53,582 nucleotides of DNA, taken from the NCBI GenBank assembly GCA_965371445.1, contig CBDUYN010000054.1, forward strand, positions 1-53,582, given 5' to 3'. A program made the position numbers and the translations under genes. This document shows, piece after piece, positions 24,719 through 34,669 of this stretch. The stretch is from DASWIG01 sp965371445 (GTDB lineage: Bacteria > Acidobacteriota > Thermoanaerobaculia > Multivoradales > J023). Positions within the stretch are counted from its first letter, which is position 1, and every line of letters starts with the position of its first letter. The notes below the pieces were generated by a model. That model had not been told where the DNA came from, did not search any database, and saw only the letters and a list, made by a program, of their open reading frames with translations.

Positions 24719-27700
24719 CTACAGAACCTTCGCGATGACCTCGCTGGTGGCTGCCGGCAAGTTCCGACGGACGACGATCTCGTCGCGGAGCACCAACGGG
24801 ATGGAGGGGCAGTGCTCTTTGAGCTCACGCAAACCGTCGTCGGGTGGATCTTCTGGCGTGAGCGGTCCGTGTACTCCGACGACAAACTGCGCGCCGTCAG
24901 CCCGCTGCAGGTAGATGGGCGCGATGACGGTACCCCTCCCCGCCAAGGCGATTTCGCGGTTTCGTTCGATCGTCACGCCCGACAGACCCTGTCGCCGCAG
25001 ATCCTCGAAGAGGAGGTCGATCGAGCTGTTTAGCCGTCCCTGGTCGAGCGTCGGGTACGTACCGTTGAGGACGTATCGCAGGAGACTCGCACCGACGTGC
25101 CGGTCCAAGAGGTCGTGCTCGAACTTGTTCTTGTAGCTGCGCAAGCATCGATAGCAGGATCGGTCACAGTCCTCCGGGCAGGTGTCGAGGATCCGGAGCG
25201 CCTCCTCGAAAACCGTCCGGTCCAACTCGCGGACACGTCGCACGAAACCAGCGCCACCGGGGAGCGTGTCGTAGATGTAGATCTCTGCCTCGTGCCCTTC
25301 ACGGCCAGCCTCCGTCAGGGCGGGGCGGTACTCGGCCTGGAGCTCCTGAGCCTCGAGCCCCAGCAGACCGCACCCAGCCTTGGTGAGCGCCTCGGCGACG
25401 GTTCGTAGCGCGACATCGGTGGCGAGCATTCCGGGGGCCAGCGCTACCGGTGGCTCAACCCGCAGAGACACCAGCAGGACATCGGTGATGAAGTCCGTTC
25501 CGAGCATGAGTCCCTTCGTGGGCAAACCACCTGGGCAGTTCGGGTCGTGCTTGTCCGGGTACGGCTTCCGATGGGCGGCGGCGGTCCCGGTCGGCGCCAC
25601 CGTCGGTTCGATGCGACCGCAGCGCCTGCAGTAAGTGTACCCCTCCTGGCGAGGACCTCGGTTGGTCACAAGAAGGTGGTCCTTCAGGTGGTGGACTCGC
25701 AGCCGCTCGTTGATCTCGTGCCACTGGTCTGCGTCACCCGGGGACGGCGCTGTCAGCTTGGCGCGGGTCGCATAGCTTCTGGCGGGTTGATCGTCGGGTG
25801 AGGTGCCCGCAGGGCGTTCGACCGGGTGTGCAAATCCCGGTGGGCGTAACCAGTAGCGCGCCGGACCAAAGGTGCCTTCGTGCCCGCACGCCTCGCAGTC
25901 GCGCGACTCCCCGTGGCTTCCTTCGTCGAGCGCCAAGGTGTCCGCGTACCTGCAATTCCTGCACTCGTAGTACAAGCGCCGTTGCTCCCAGGCCTCGGAG
26001 CGCTCATTCTGCATCGGGGAGTAGAGGGCCTCTGAGGTCCACAGCTTGCTTCCGATCCATACCTTCTTGCCGGGTGCGTACTGTGACAGTGCGACGGGTA
26101 GCCCCTGAGACGGCGTGAATCGGAACACTGGGCGGTACGACGTAGACTCGTCCGGGTCGAAAACATGGAAGGTCGCCACGTCGGTCGGAAACGCGTACCG
26201 CGGCAATTCTCCCTCGTACAGGAGGCGGTCCAGCAGGTTCCCCGACGCAGGGTCACGTCCGGGTACCTCTTCCCCCTCCTCGTCGGGCACCTCAAGTCCA
26301 GGACTTGAACCTGAACCGTGGTATTTGATGGCTCTGTCGATGGCGGTCAGCGTCTTGTCGACCAGCCCGGCCAGTAGTTTGTCGCGATCCGCTGACAACA
26401 GTTCCTCAGGGAGCCACGCCGACACATCCGATCTCAGCGCATCCGCGTGATCATCGAGCCAATTCGCGAAATCCTGACGATTCAGGGGTGTATCCGTCCT
26501 CTTGAAGTCCGAAACTGTCCCCAGCACGGCGAAGAGGTGCGGCTGATCCTCGGGGGCGATGTCGGGCAGCCTGTCCTGATGGTAGCGCTGCAGCAGGTAC
26601 GCGGTGACGTGGCGACGCGTGATCTCCCGGTTGTCGAGGGTCAGCCTGGGGTCATCGACGTCTCCGCTGATCATTTCATCCGGGTGCGTGAAATAGTGCT
26701 CGTCGTGGCTGTCGGCGCTCCCAAAGGCCGTGACCGTGGCGACCGCGTTTCCTCGTCTCCCTGCGCGCCCCGCGCGCTGCTGGTAGTTCGCGCGCGCCGG
26801 AGGCATGTTGCGGAGGGAAACGCCACTGAGCGAACCGATGTCGATCCCGACCTCCATCGTCGTCGTGCAGGAAAGCACGTCGATCGCTGGACGGTCTCGT
26901 CCCTTCTCGTCTGGACCAAGGTCGACGTCCTGGAACAGCAGTTCATTCTCCTCCGCCTTGGAGAACACCTCGTCCGACTGCGCCACGTTCAACTGTGCGG
27001 TGTGCTCCGCCGCGATCATCGCCATCGGCTGCTTCGCCGTGCGCCGGGCATCGACAGTGCTCGCGCGGTAGTACCCCTTCCGCGCTACGAACACCGGGTC
27101 CACGTCCGGATCTATCGGGATGGCCTCCTCTTGCCCGCAGTTCACACAGCGTGCACTGTCCGGGAAAGGGCGTTGCGTGGTGCGGCAGGCCTGGCAGTAG
27201 GACCAGTCTCCGTCAATCAGGAGTGAGAGCTCGGAGCCTTTGAGTCGACGCTCGTTGGCTGACATTCGGTCGGTGAAACGCCGGAGCAGCGTCGGAAGCC
27301 AGCTCCTCTGAAACATCTGTCGTGCAGCTTTCTCGGCTAGGTGTCTGTCCATCTCTTTTTTGAACTTGCCGGTTCGAGACTCGACTACTCTCTTCAACCA
27401 CCACTCATGTGGCATCCGGCTTAGCCAGAAGCCCGCGCGCTGCCAACAGCGCAACCACACCCGTGCGAGCGCGAGCTTCTGCTCAGGCGTCGTCGCAACG
27501 CCTGGTATGTCCGGCAGCGCCTCGATGGTCGGCCTGTGGGCGGCTCGCTCGACCACCGACGCGAGCGCCAGCGACTCAAGTCCGTAGTACTGGTCCGTCA
27601 GACATTTCGTGATCCCGCGGAGGAGGGACTCAGGGGGCGCTTCGTTCCGAACCGTCATGAACAGCTCGAAGAGGCCGGCGTCGCTCGTCAAGGCGTCTGG

Positions 27701-30211
27701 CTGGATCCACTGCTCAACGATCTCCTCAGCCTGGAAGCTCTCCCACTCTTTGAGCTCGGGACGTAGCCTGACACCAAGTTTCTTCGCCGCGATCAAGACG
27801 CCGAGGTATAGGTCCTCAAGGGAGATGTGAGGCGCGAGGTGGCTTGACTGTTGCAACCGCGCGAATCCAGCGACGACGAGCGGTCTGAGCGCGTCCTGCG
27901 TGGAGTAGGTCTGGAGGTTCGGCGCGAGTCGCGCCGCGGTTTGCCGCGAGTCGGAGAAGATCAGCACCTTCCGACCCTGCAGCGGCGCGAGTTTCCGTGG
28001 CGTCGTGGCGTTTGCAGGCTGGACCTGCAGTTGCTTGGCGATCAGCGCCTGGAAGGGTTGGTCGCCCTTGGTCTGGTGATCTTGGACGGATGACCGGTGG
28101 CCCGACCCCGAATTGCAGACGCCGCACGTCCTGAACTCTCCAAGCCGGACAGCAGTCCCGTCGTCGGCCCCGGCTGCAGCGGACGCCCGGTTTCCCCGCA
28201 GGAAGACCTGCCGCACCCGCTCACCGCGCGCCTCTGGATTGAGGCGTCCCGTGACGAGGTCGTAGTCGGCGTCCTCCACGTCTGCAACGATGGCCTGCTC
28301 TAGGAGCAGGTCGAGCGGCTCGAGTTCGTCGTATTGTCCCGACAGGGTTCGAAACGCGCCGCCGGGCTCAGCCCACAGGAAGTCCGGCTCCTCAAGATCG
28401 TCGGTGTAGGCTCGGGCATACGCGGTGCCGCAGTTGCGGCACGTGTAGAGCTCCAGGACACGAGCTCCGCAGTCGCAGGCGTCCCGCGGCTGGCTATATA
28501 GCGTGCCACACGGGCCACCTCGTAGATCAGACTCGAGAACGGAGCAATCAGGATCCATGCACGCCCAAAGACCCGCGAGTCCTCTGTAGAACGAGTGAAC
28601 GCGGCACGGGAGGAGCCCCGGTGCCGAAGGGTCTTTCCGTGCCAGGCTACCGAGCGCGATGAGCGTCGTCACGGCTCTCGCGGTCACCGTCGAGTCGACG
28701 CCCTCGAACAGCTTCTCGCCGAGCGTATCGACAGGCTGCGCTGTCTTCATCGTGAGGTTGATGAGACGCGCCATCGGTGGGTAGTCCGCGAGCGCCTCGT
28801 ACAGCGACGAGCCGAGGACCCACGGAGGTTTCACGCCACGGAATTCAAGGAAAGCTGCCACGCGTTCGAGACGTCCGTCTTCGGACTCGGCGTCGTAGAA
28901 CGCACCCAGGTCGACCTCGCAAAGCGCCTCGGCGTCCACGTGGCTGCCCGCGCCCTCTTCCTCTCGAAGGTCGAAGTGCCCTGGGATGGTCTCGAAGTCC
29001 GCGGTCGCCTTGCCAGTGAGTTGTGCGCCGAAGACCGACGCGTAGTCCTCGTCCTGGAAACTTGCGCTGGTGCAGATGACCTGAAGGCGCTCCGCGGGGA
29101 TGCCGAGCCGGGAGCGTAGTCGCCGGACCAGGAGAGCGACCTCGGCGCCGGCAGCCCCCCGGTAGAGGTGGGCTTCGTCAAGCACGAGTAGGAAGCGCTC
29201 GTTCCGGTTGTCATGGAGCCACGCCCGGGTGTGGTCGAAGATCGGCCGCTCGAGCGGTCGCATGAGCATGTACTCGAGCATCGAGTAGTTTGTCACCAGA
29301 ATGTCAGGGGGCGCTTCGTGGACCTCGTGGCGGGTGAACAATTCGGAGTCGCCTGGTAGTGTGACGCAGCGCCGAAATTCACCGGTATTGGCGTCCCTCC
29401 AATGCGAGCTCTTCTTCCCGAACCATGCCAGCAGGTCAGGCTTCGCGGGCCACTTCCCCCTCTCCTTCAGTTCCTCGACCATACGAACGGCGGCCTGCTG
29501 CTCTGGTGAAGCTGGTCCCTGCGCCAACTCGAGGTAGCGCACGTAGTAGTCGCCGATCGCCTTGAGGCGTGTGCTGTCCTTCTTCTTGTCGCGCACCCCA
29601 GGGTAGAGAGTGCGGCTGGTGTAGCGTGCGAACCTGGCAGGGCGCCCCGCCCACGCGGTGAACTTCGCCACGATCCGCTCGTCCCCGAAGAGGAGCCGGA
29701 GGCGCCCGAGTTGGTCGTTGACGAGCGCGTTCATCGGGTACAGGACGAGCGCTCGAACTGCGGCCGTCTTCCCGAACCGCTCACCGCTGTCATGTGCCTC
29801 CTTGGCGAGCTTGCCGAGGATCGGCAGCAGGAAGCACTCGGTCTTCCCAGATCCGGTTCCCGTCATCACGACGAGGCTACTGCGCTCCTCGCCGAGACAC
29901 TTGGCAACGGCAGCCGCTTGGTGCTGGTAGGGGGGATCATGGATAAGCTTCTTCAAGTCTCCGGCGGAACTCGTCACCGCGCTGAACATCTCCAGCACGC
30001 ACTCGGGGAGGCCGAGATCTGCGAAGGCCGCACCGGTCTCGTACCGGGGTGTGCTTTCCAAGTACGGCCGCTGGTGGATGACTCCTGGCTGATCCAGGAG
30101 CGCGCGTCGCTGTGAGACGACCTTGGGATGGCTAACGTGGTACGCGGCTTCAATGTAGTCTCGCAAAGCCGCGTGAAGTTGCTCGACGGTTTCTCCGATT
30201 GTCAAAGTCAT
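24719..30211 (-). CDS. DruE-type DEAH helicase with DUF1998-like C-terminus
   Basis: This 1830-aa superfamily 2 helicase has Walker A MTGTGSGKT near residue 116-124, DEAH at 345-348, motif III TSASF at 381-385, and motif VI QQRAGRAGRRGN in the second RecA lobe. Between them lie Cys-rich zinc-ribbon-like stretches (CDCGARVLELYTCRNCGTAY). The end carries a DUF1998-type domain with the four-Cys cluster CPEDCDRSCYRCLRSYKN. Size, order and zinc features are those of DruE, the common helicase of Druantia systems. It probably translocates on or unwinds phage DNA. It follows the 356-aa gene by 28 bp. Confidence 0.85.
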   Translation of the reverse strand: MTLTIGETVEQLHAALRDYIEAAYHVSHPKVVSQRRALLDQPGVIHQRPYLESTPRYETGAAFADLGLPECVLEMFSAVTSSAGDLKKLIHDPPYQHQAAAVAKCLGEERSSLVVMTGTGSGKTECFLLPILGKLAKEAHDSGERFGKTAAVRALVLYPMNALVNDQLGRLRLLFGDERIVAKFTAWAGRPARFARYTSRTLYPGVRDKKKDSTRLKAIGDYYVRYLELAQGPASPEQQAAVRMVEELKERGKWPAKPDLLAWFGKKSSHWRDANTGEFRRCVTLPGDSELFTRHEVHEAPPDILVTNYSMLEYMLMRPLERPIFDHTRAWLHDNRNERFLLVLDEAHLYRGAAGAEVALLVRRLRSRLGIPAERLQVICTSASFQDEDYASVFGAQLTGKATADFETIPGHFDLREEEGAGSHVDAEALCEVDLGAFYDAESEDGRLERVAAFLEFRGVKPPWVLGSSLYEALADYPPMARLINLTMKTAQPVDTLGEKLFEGVDSTVTARAVTTLIALGSLARKDPSAPGLLPCRVHSFYRGLAGLWACMDPDCSVLESDLRGGPCGTLYSQPRDACDCGARVLELYTCRNCGTAYARAYTDDLEEPDFLWAEPGGAFRTLSGQYDELEPLDLLLEQAIVADVEDADYDLVTGRLNPEARGERVRQVFLRGNRASAAAGADDGTAVRLGEFRTCGVCNSGSGHRSSVQDHQTKGDQPFQALIAKQLQVQPANATTPRKLAPLQGRKVLIFSDSRQTAARLAPNLQTYSTQDALRPLVVAGFARLQQSSHLAPHISLEDLYLGVLIAAKKLGVRLRPELKEWESFQAEEIVEQWIQPDALTSDAGLFELFMTVRNEAPPESLLRGITKCLTDQYYGLESLALASVVERAAHRPTIEALPDIPGVATTPEQKLALARVWLRCWQRAGFWLSRMPHEWWLKRVVESRTGKFKKEMDRHLAEKAARQMFQRSWLPTLLRRFTDRMSANERRLKGSELSLLIDGDWSYCQACRTTQRPFPDSARCVNCGQEEAIPIDPDVDPVFVARKGYYRASTVDARRTAKQPMAMIAAEHTAQLNVAQSDEVFSKAEENELLFQDVDLGPDEKGRDRPAIDVLSCTTTMEVGIDIGSLSGVSLRNMPPARANYQQRAGRAGRRGNAVATVTAFGSADSHDEHYFTHPDEMISGDVDDPRLTLDNREITRRHVTAYLLQRYHQDRLPDIAPEDQPHLFAVLGTVSDFKRTDTPLNRQDFANWLDDHADALRSDVSAWLPEELLSADRDKLLAGLVDKTLTAIDRAIKYHGSGSSPGLEVPDEEGEEVPGRDPASGNLLDRLLYEGELPRYAFPTDVATFHVFDPDESTSYRPVFRFTPSQGLPVALSQYAPGKKVWIGSKLWTSEALYSPMQNERSEAWEQRRLYYECRNCRYADTLALDEGSHGESRDCEACGHEGTFGPARYWLRPPGFAHPVERPAGTSPDDQPARSYATRAKLTAPSPGDADQWHEINERLRVHHLKDHLLVTNRGPRQEGYTYCRRCGRIEPTVAPTGTAAAHRKPYPDKHDPNCPGGLPTKGLMLGTDFITDVLLVSLRVEPPVALAPGMLATDVALRTVAEALTKAGCGLLGLEAQELQAEYRPALTEAGREGHEAEIYIYDTLPGGAGFVRRVRELDRTVFEEALRILDTCPEDCDRSCYRCLRSYKNKFEHDLLDRHVGASLLRYVLNGTYPTLDQGRLNSSIDLLFEDLRRQGLSGVTIERNREIALAGRGTVIAPIYLQRADGAQFVVGVHGPLTPEDPPDDGLRELKEHCPSIPLVLRDEIVVRRNLPAATSEVIAKVL

Positions 30212-30239
30212 GAGGAGTTTCCGCTACCGCGCGTCGGGC

Positions 30240-31310
30240 TCATGAGGCCTCGGCGAGCCACAGGTGTTCTGAGATGAAATCTATCTCCTCGACCAACTCG
30301 GTCTCGGAGAATTTGTACGAGAACAAGCACGCCGACGCGACGATCGGCTCGCCGACAGCGTCCCATCGACGGCGCGCCCACATCGGAACCGGCGAGAAGA
30401 AGTCAAGGACACAGTTTCCACCAGGGCCACGGCGTCGGCGAAAGGTCTGGGGGACGCCTCGCGTATGATCGATTGCCGCCTGAAACCTCCACGCATCATC
30501 GCAGCCACGCGTCCCGTCGTCGCGGAGCGGGAGGTCGATGAGTCGCACAGGGTGACCTTCTTCAACGTCTACGAAGCACCACAGGTCGGCGCCGTACGCC
30601 TGTGGCCGCCGAGCGACAAAGTGGCCGGTCTGGTTCGCCACGACCACCCACCTGCCGCGGTAGTAGCTCACTGGTCGGCTAGGATCGAGCAACACCAGCC
30701 CCGGCACTTCACCACACCTCGGAGCGACGGCTAAGTGTCCTTCCACTCGCTCGAGGTGCTCGACGGGTGTCTCCTTCCCGGGGGCCTTCATCCATGTGTT
30801 CAGCGGAAGCTCGATGAATCCCAACTCCTCGAGCTGCGCAGAGAGGTCGGGTGCGGCGTGGCCCGCGAGGACCCGGATGTGGTTCACGTATTCCACAGCC
30901 TGTTCGAGGTTCTCAGGGAGGGGGGACACCCCATCGGGCGCGACGCCAAGTATCAGGACTGCACCGCTGCGGCGGCGTACGAAACTCGGCGGCGACGCAT
31001 AGAGTACCACGCCGATCGCCTCCTCCTGGGTCACGTCTCGGAGCTCGAGCAGATCTCCGTGCGTCACGAGCGCCTCCAGGGTCTGCTCGACGAGCGTGCG
31101 CAGCCCGGCCTCGTCGTGGAGCCCGTGGAGAGGCTCTAGCAGCGCCCTGACCAACGTTCGTTCGGCGCAAGGACACAAGAATGCCGCGGCGCGCCGCAGC
31201 GCACACGCGATCACCTCCACGGTCGAAAGGTCTACGGCAGTCGCGTCGAGCCCCAAGGACTGGACTGCAAGGAAATCTACGCGAGCCGGCGACGCCACCC
31301 TCAAGACCAT
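30240..31310 (-). CDS. Uncharacterised defence-associated protein
   Basis: This 356-aa protein starts at ATG 31310, overlapping the stop of the 989-aa gene by 10 bp; a far upstream in-frame ATG would extend it into that gene and is rejected. It is a mixed alpha/beta protein (LAVQSLGLDATAVDLSTVEV at the start, YYRGRWVVVANQTGHFV later) without a motif I can name. Its place between the 989-aa protein and the DruE helicase suggests a subunit of the same system. It does not read like DruB, DruC or DruD as I remember them. Confidence 0.7.
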   Translation of the reverse strand: MVLRVASPARVDFLAVQSLGLDATAVDLSTVEVIACALRRAAAFLCPCAERTLVRALLEPLHGLHDEAGLRTLVEQTLEALVTHGDLLELRDVTQEEAIGVVLYASPPSFVRRRSGAVLILGVAPDGVSPLPENLEQAVEYVNHIRVLAGHAAPDLSAQLEELGFIELPLNTWMKAPGKETPVEHLERVEGHLAVAPRCGEVPGLVLLDPSRPVSYYRGRWVVVANQTGHFVARRPQAYGADLWCFVDVEEGHPVRLIDLPLRDDGTRGCDDAWRFQAAIDHTRGVPQTFRRRRGPGGNCVLDFFSPVPMWARRRWDAVGEPIVASACLFSYKFSETELVEEIDFISEHLWLAEAS

Positions 31311-34270
31311 CTCCAAGCGTCGTAGAGGAGGCCCGCATTGGTCTCCGCGGGCAGTTCCTCGTGGTTGACTACCAGGACCATGAAGCGAGCCGCGCGGGCC
31401 AACGCAGGGCCATCTAGCAGCCGCGAGAGTCCTGCTTCGGCGTGATCCCCAGCCCAAACGAGAATCCCCGCTGGGCAACTCGCGAGCCTGAGGGCGAGTT
31501 CCGAGAGCCACCGTGGGTCGTCTGGTCCCTCTGTGTGCCGTTGGGCCACCGGCACGCCGTTGCGCCAAAGGGAGCTCACGATCTGCTCACGTCCGTGGCC
31601 CATGGGCCGCAGACCAAGGAACTCCTTGGCGATCTCCGCCAGCCGCGTCGCCCGATCACCGGGCGCTGACGCTGCGAGGTCAGCCGCGTCGCGTACGAGG
31701 ACGGCGGCTAGCTCCGCCTCCCTGGCCTTCGAGGAGATGGCGCGCTTCGCTTCGCGCACAACCTCGGCTCCGTCCTGCGCGATCGCGCGCTCCGCGTCCC
31801 CCCAGCGTGGTCCGCAGATAAGGCCGAACAGTTCCTTCGTCATGGGCTCCAGCACTTGTCTCCTCATGGTTCGTAACAGAATATTACCCGTGAGGCGGGC
31901 CCCAGCCCAGAGGTCGATAAGGCGAATCAGCTCCGTGGTCTCCTCGGGTCTACGTGCGCGAGGCCGGAGTCGAGGATCAACGCGCAGGTCTCCAAAAGTC
32001 CTCACCTTGCCTGGGATCAAGATGGCCCGCTCGTGGCCGCTGGCACTGACGACGTAAAGCCCCCCGTCCGCTGCGGTGCCACCGCCGGCGCAGCACACCC
32101 GCTCATCGATCACGCGCGCCTTGTCCGGCGTACCGAACGCGAAGAAGCGCACCTCTACTGCTGACTCCCCCCCGGTGTCGTCGATGGCGCGCAAGAAGTA
32201 GCCCTCCTTGACGCGGCGCAGAGCCCAACGCAGCGGCGTGAACTCGCGCTCCACGGTGAGCGTGAACGCACCGAGCTCCCCCGCCGTGAACCTCACCTCG
32301 GCGCTGTGCGCAAGGTCGTAGGCGTTCTGGACCTTGCGCTCCTCCTTGAGGCGCTCAACGTGGGTACGCCAGTCATCGGCCGGCACGGGTAGTCGCATCC
32401 GGGGAAGCCTCCACTGAAGGCTGGGCATCGTGTCCCCCTTCTCGTAGAGGTAGAGCGAGCAGTCGACATGCCGTCCCCGTGGGCCGTGAACCTCAATACC
32501 GACGTCTCCCTCCCAGAACTGCTCGAGCGTCGGCGCATGCGGGTCGACGATGACCAGAAGTCCGCCCTGACCTCCGGTCTCAGGGTTCCAAACCCGCGGC
32601 TCCCGGATCTGGATCTCCAAGACGGTTGGCTCGTCCCCCAACCCTCCAGTTGGTACGCGCGCCGCGACCCGGAGAGTGTGTCGTCCGACCGGCAAACCCG
32701 GTAGCTCAATGAAGACGGGGACTCCTGCGTCGGCAGGCACGACCTCGATCGTCTGCCTACCGAGCTCAGCGACGAACGCTTCGACGTGGTGGTCGGCCTG
32801 CAGGCCCACGCACGGCGTCTCAATATGGAGCCACTCGACGCCGCCCTCCCCATCCCACCTCGCTGGCGTCAGGCCGGCTGGCCAAACTCGGATCGTCCCC
32901 GCATGCGGGAGCCCAAGTCGGGTGAGGATCTCATCAAGGTCTGGCGCAATTGCTTCGGGGAGTTCCAGGAAGACGGCATACACCCCTTCGCAACTCAAGC
33001 GGGCGGGCCGAACAGCAGGGTGAGGACCGACTCCAGGGGCGACCTTCCGCAAGAGGACATACCGTTGGCCGGCGCGAACATGCGTCCTTCGCAGCCCATA
33101 GGCGAGGCCGTCTGTGGCGACCTTGAAGAGCCACGCAGGCCCAGGACGGAGCGAGCACTCGGTTTTCAGGAGATATTCGAGCTCAGGGTTTGGTCGCTCA
33201 AGCTCCAAGAGACCCTCGTCATCAGACGGCCAACGTCTGAGTTGGACGCGCCGCGAGCTATGCAGGAGATGCCGGAGCGGCCACGGCCGCCGAGACGAGC
33301 CGGCGACCCGGCACCGGGAGCCGAGCAGCGTCGCCCGGAGTTCCGGGAACCTCGACGGTATGTGGGCGAAGCTCGGTAGTTCCAAAACCACGTCCCAATC
33401 ATGCTCGTCGCCAGCGCACGGCCGGAGCAGCAAGCGCGGCTCGATCCCGAGTTTTGCAGCCTCGCGGGATCGGTCCTCAGCGTGACCGTCGTCACTTGAT
33501 GCCTCCTGGCGAGGCACTGCGGCTCCGGCAAGCCGCAATTGACGCCGCGCGCTGTCTCGGGCACCTTGCATCCACACGCGGACGCGCCGTTCTCGATCCA
33601 GGTCCTCGCCGATGCGCGTCAACGTGCTCGGGAGGATCAACGAGTACGCTCCCCGCTCTCCTTGCAGAAGCAGGGCTGCGGCGATTTGGCCGATGAGCAG
33701 CGGTTCCTGAGCGAGTTGCTGGAACCGGGATGAAGTGCGCCAACTGTGGTTCGCGATCAGACCTCCGAGGCGCCTCGACGAGGCGAGCGTCTCTGAGGAG
33801 GTCACATGTCGGAACTCGTAGAGGAGCTTCGCGAGTTGGCGCTGTAGGTCCTGCGGGAGGATGGCGTGGGTGATCGGCCAACAGATGATGGAGAATTGGC
33901 GAGCCCAAGAGCCCGTCGGCTCGGCGCCTCCGTAGCGCTCTTGAAAATCGCGAAAGCAGCGGCGTACCCAGTGGCGATCGCCATGCACGAGCCAGGACGG
34001 CGTACGCTCCTCGAAGGTCTGCCAGTACTCGTCGCCAGAGTAGCGGTACCCAAGTTCCGCTGCGTAGACGGTCCAAGGCAGTCGGTGCTTCCACGATGGC
34101 GCCGCTTCCCTGATGTGGGCGCGCACGCCTTCGGCGACCGCAGCTACCTCAGCTTCGCCGAGGCCGTGTTCCAGTGCGAAAACCGGTTGGTCACCGACTT
34201 CGGTAGTTCGCTTCCCGCGCAGCGCACCGAAGTGCTCCTCCAGCCGCTCTTGCCAGTCTGAGAGGTTCAT
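31301..34270 (-). CDS. Large uncharacterised defence protein (DruH/DruG-like position)
   Basis: This 989-aa protein has an aromatic-rich N-terminal region (WTVYAAELGYRYSGDEYW near 66-83, then WPITHAILPQDLQRQLAKLL around 131-150). A long central region is rich in beta strands, and the C-terminus is helical. No nuclease or methylase motif is seen. From memory it resembles the large partner proteins of DruE in Druantia type II/III loci (DruG/DruH), but I cannot verify this. It overlaps the following 356-aa gene and lies 2 bp after the frameshifted small gene. Confidence 0.6.
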   Translation of the reverse strand: MNLSDWQERLEEHFGALRGKRTTEVGDQPVFALEHGLGEAEVAAVAEGVRAHIREAAPSWKHRLPWTVYAAELGYRYSGDEYWQTFEERTPSWLVHGDRHWVRRCFRDFQERYGGAEPTGSWARQFSIICWPITHAILPQDLQRQLAKLLYEFRHVTSSETLASSRRLGGLIANHSWRTSSRFQQLAQEPLLIGQIAAALLLQGERGAYSLILPSTLTRIGEDLDRERRVRVWMQGARDSARRQLRLAGAAVPRQEASSDDGHAEDRSREAAKLGIEPRLLLRPCAGDEHDWDVVLELPSFAHIPSRFPELRATLLGSRCRVAGSSRRPWPLRHLLHSSRRVQLRRWPSDDEGLLELERPNPELEYLLKTECSLRPGPAWLFKVATDGLAYGLRRTHVRAGQRYVLLRKVAPGVGPHPAVRPARLSCEGVYAVFLELPEAIAPDLDEILTRLGLPHAGTIRVWPAGLTPARWDGEGGVEWLHIETPCVGLQADHHVEAFVAELGRQTIEVVPADAGVPVFIELPGLPVGRHTLRVAARVPTGGLGDEPTVLEIQIREPRVWNPETGGQGGLLVIVDPHAPTLEQFWEGDVGIEVHGPRGRHVDCSLYLYEKGDTMPSLQWRLPRMRLPVPADDWRTHVERLKEERKVQNAYDLAHSAEVRFTAGELGAFTLTVEREFTPLRWALRRVKEGYFLRAIDDTGGESAVEVRFFAFGTPDKARVIDERVCCAGGGTAADGGLYVVSASGHERAILIPGKVRTFGDLRVDPRLRPRARRPEETTELIRLIDLWAGARLTGNILLRTMRRQVLEPMTKELFGLICGPRWGDAERAIAQDGAEVVREAKRAISSKAREAELAAVLVRDAADLAASAPGDRATRLAEIAKEFLGLRPMGHGREQIVSSLWRNGVPVAQRHTEGPDDPRWLSELALRLASCPAGILVWAGDHAEAGLSRLLDGPALARAARFMVLVVNHEELPAETNAGLLYDAWRWS

Positions 34271-34272
34271 CT

Positions 34273-34537
34273 CTACAGTTCCAAGTCGCCTTCGTCTGCA
34301 CTAGCCAGCATGGCACACCGGCGGCGCCAATGCTCGGCAGCGAAGAGGGTGAAGAGCTGCCCTCCTAGGGGCTGATCCCATCGTCGTGGGTCGAGAATGC
34401 CTTCGAGCAAAGATCTCAGCTGCTCCAACTCTTCCGCTGTCGTCCGGTAGAACCACAGGGGACGTCCGTCGGGATTCCGCAGTCGGCGACGCCTGAGGAA
34501 GGTGGCGAGCCATACGGCCGGGTTCGAGTCGGTGCAT
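34273..34537 (-). pseudogene. Frameshifted small gene ahead of the 989-aa gene
   Basis: In the frame ending at TAG (34273-34275) the sequence reads SNPAVWLATFLRRRRLRNPD, then LWFYRTTAEELEQLRSLLEG, and finally FTLFAAEHWRRR. Both spacing and composition look coding, but no ATG, GTG or TTG precedes it in that frame. An ATG at 34535-34537 with GGAAGGA upstream would open MTDSNPAVWLATF if one base (34534) were removed. The TAG is two bases before the 989-aa ATG. It is either an inactivated ORF or a sequencing error; about 86 aa would be encoded. The AAEHWRRR motif recalls the N-terminus of large DruE-partner proteins. Confidence 0.55.
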
Positions 34538-34600
34538 TCTTTCCTTCCCAGGGATTCTGACGCGCTTCGGTGTTGCCAGCATTTCCATGGCGAGACTCTA

Positions 34601-34612
34601 CTAGCTAGCTAG
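34601..34612. repeat. CTAGCTAGCTAG palindrome
   Basis: A 12-bp palindrome lies upstream of the frameshifted gene, with a GC-rich inverted repeat (GCCGGCGCCCCGCCGG) immediately after. It could be an operator for the right arm of the island. Confidence 0.35.
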
Positions 34613-34669
34613 AGCCGGCGCCCCGCCGGGGGAATAGCCGGACCGGGCCGTTCTCCTGACCACTTCGGG

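Noticed and set aside
20252..34600. Integrase, attachment site or DNA methylase expected for a mobile island or Druantia type II
   Set aside because: No tyrosine or serine recombinase, tRNA gene, direct-repeat boundary or cytosine methylase motif could be found.
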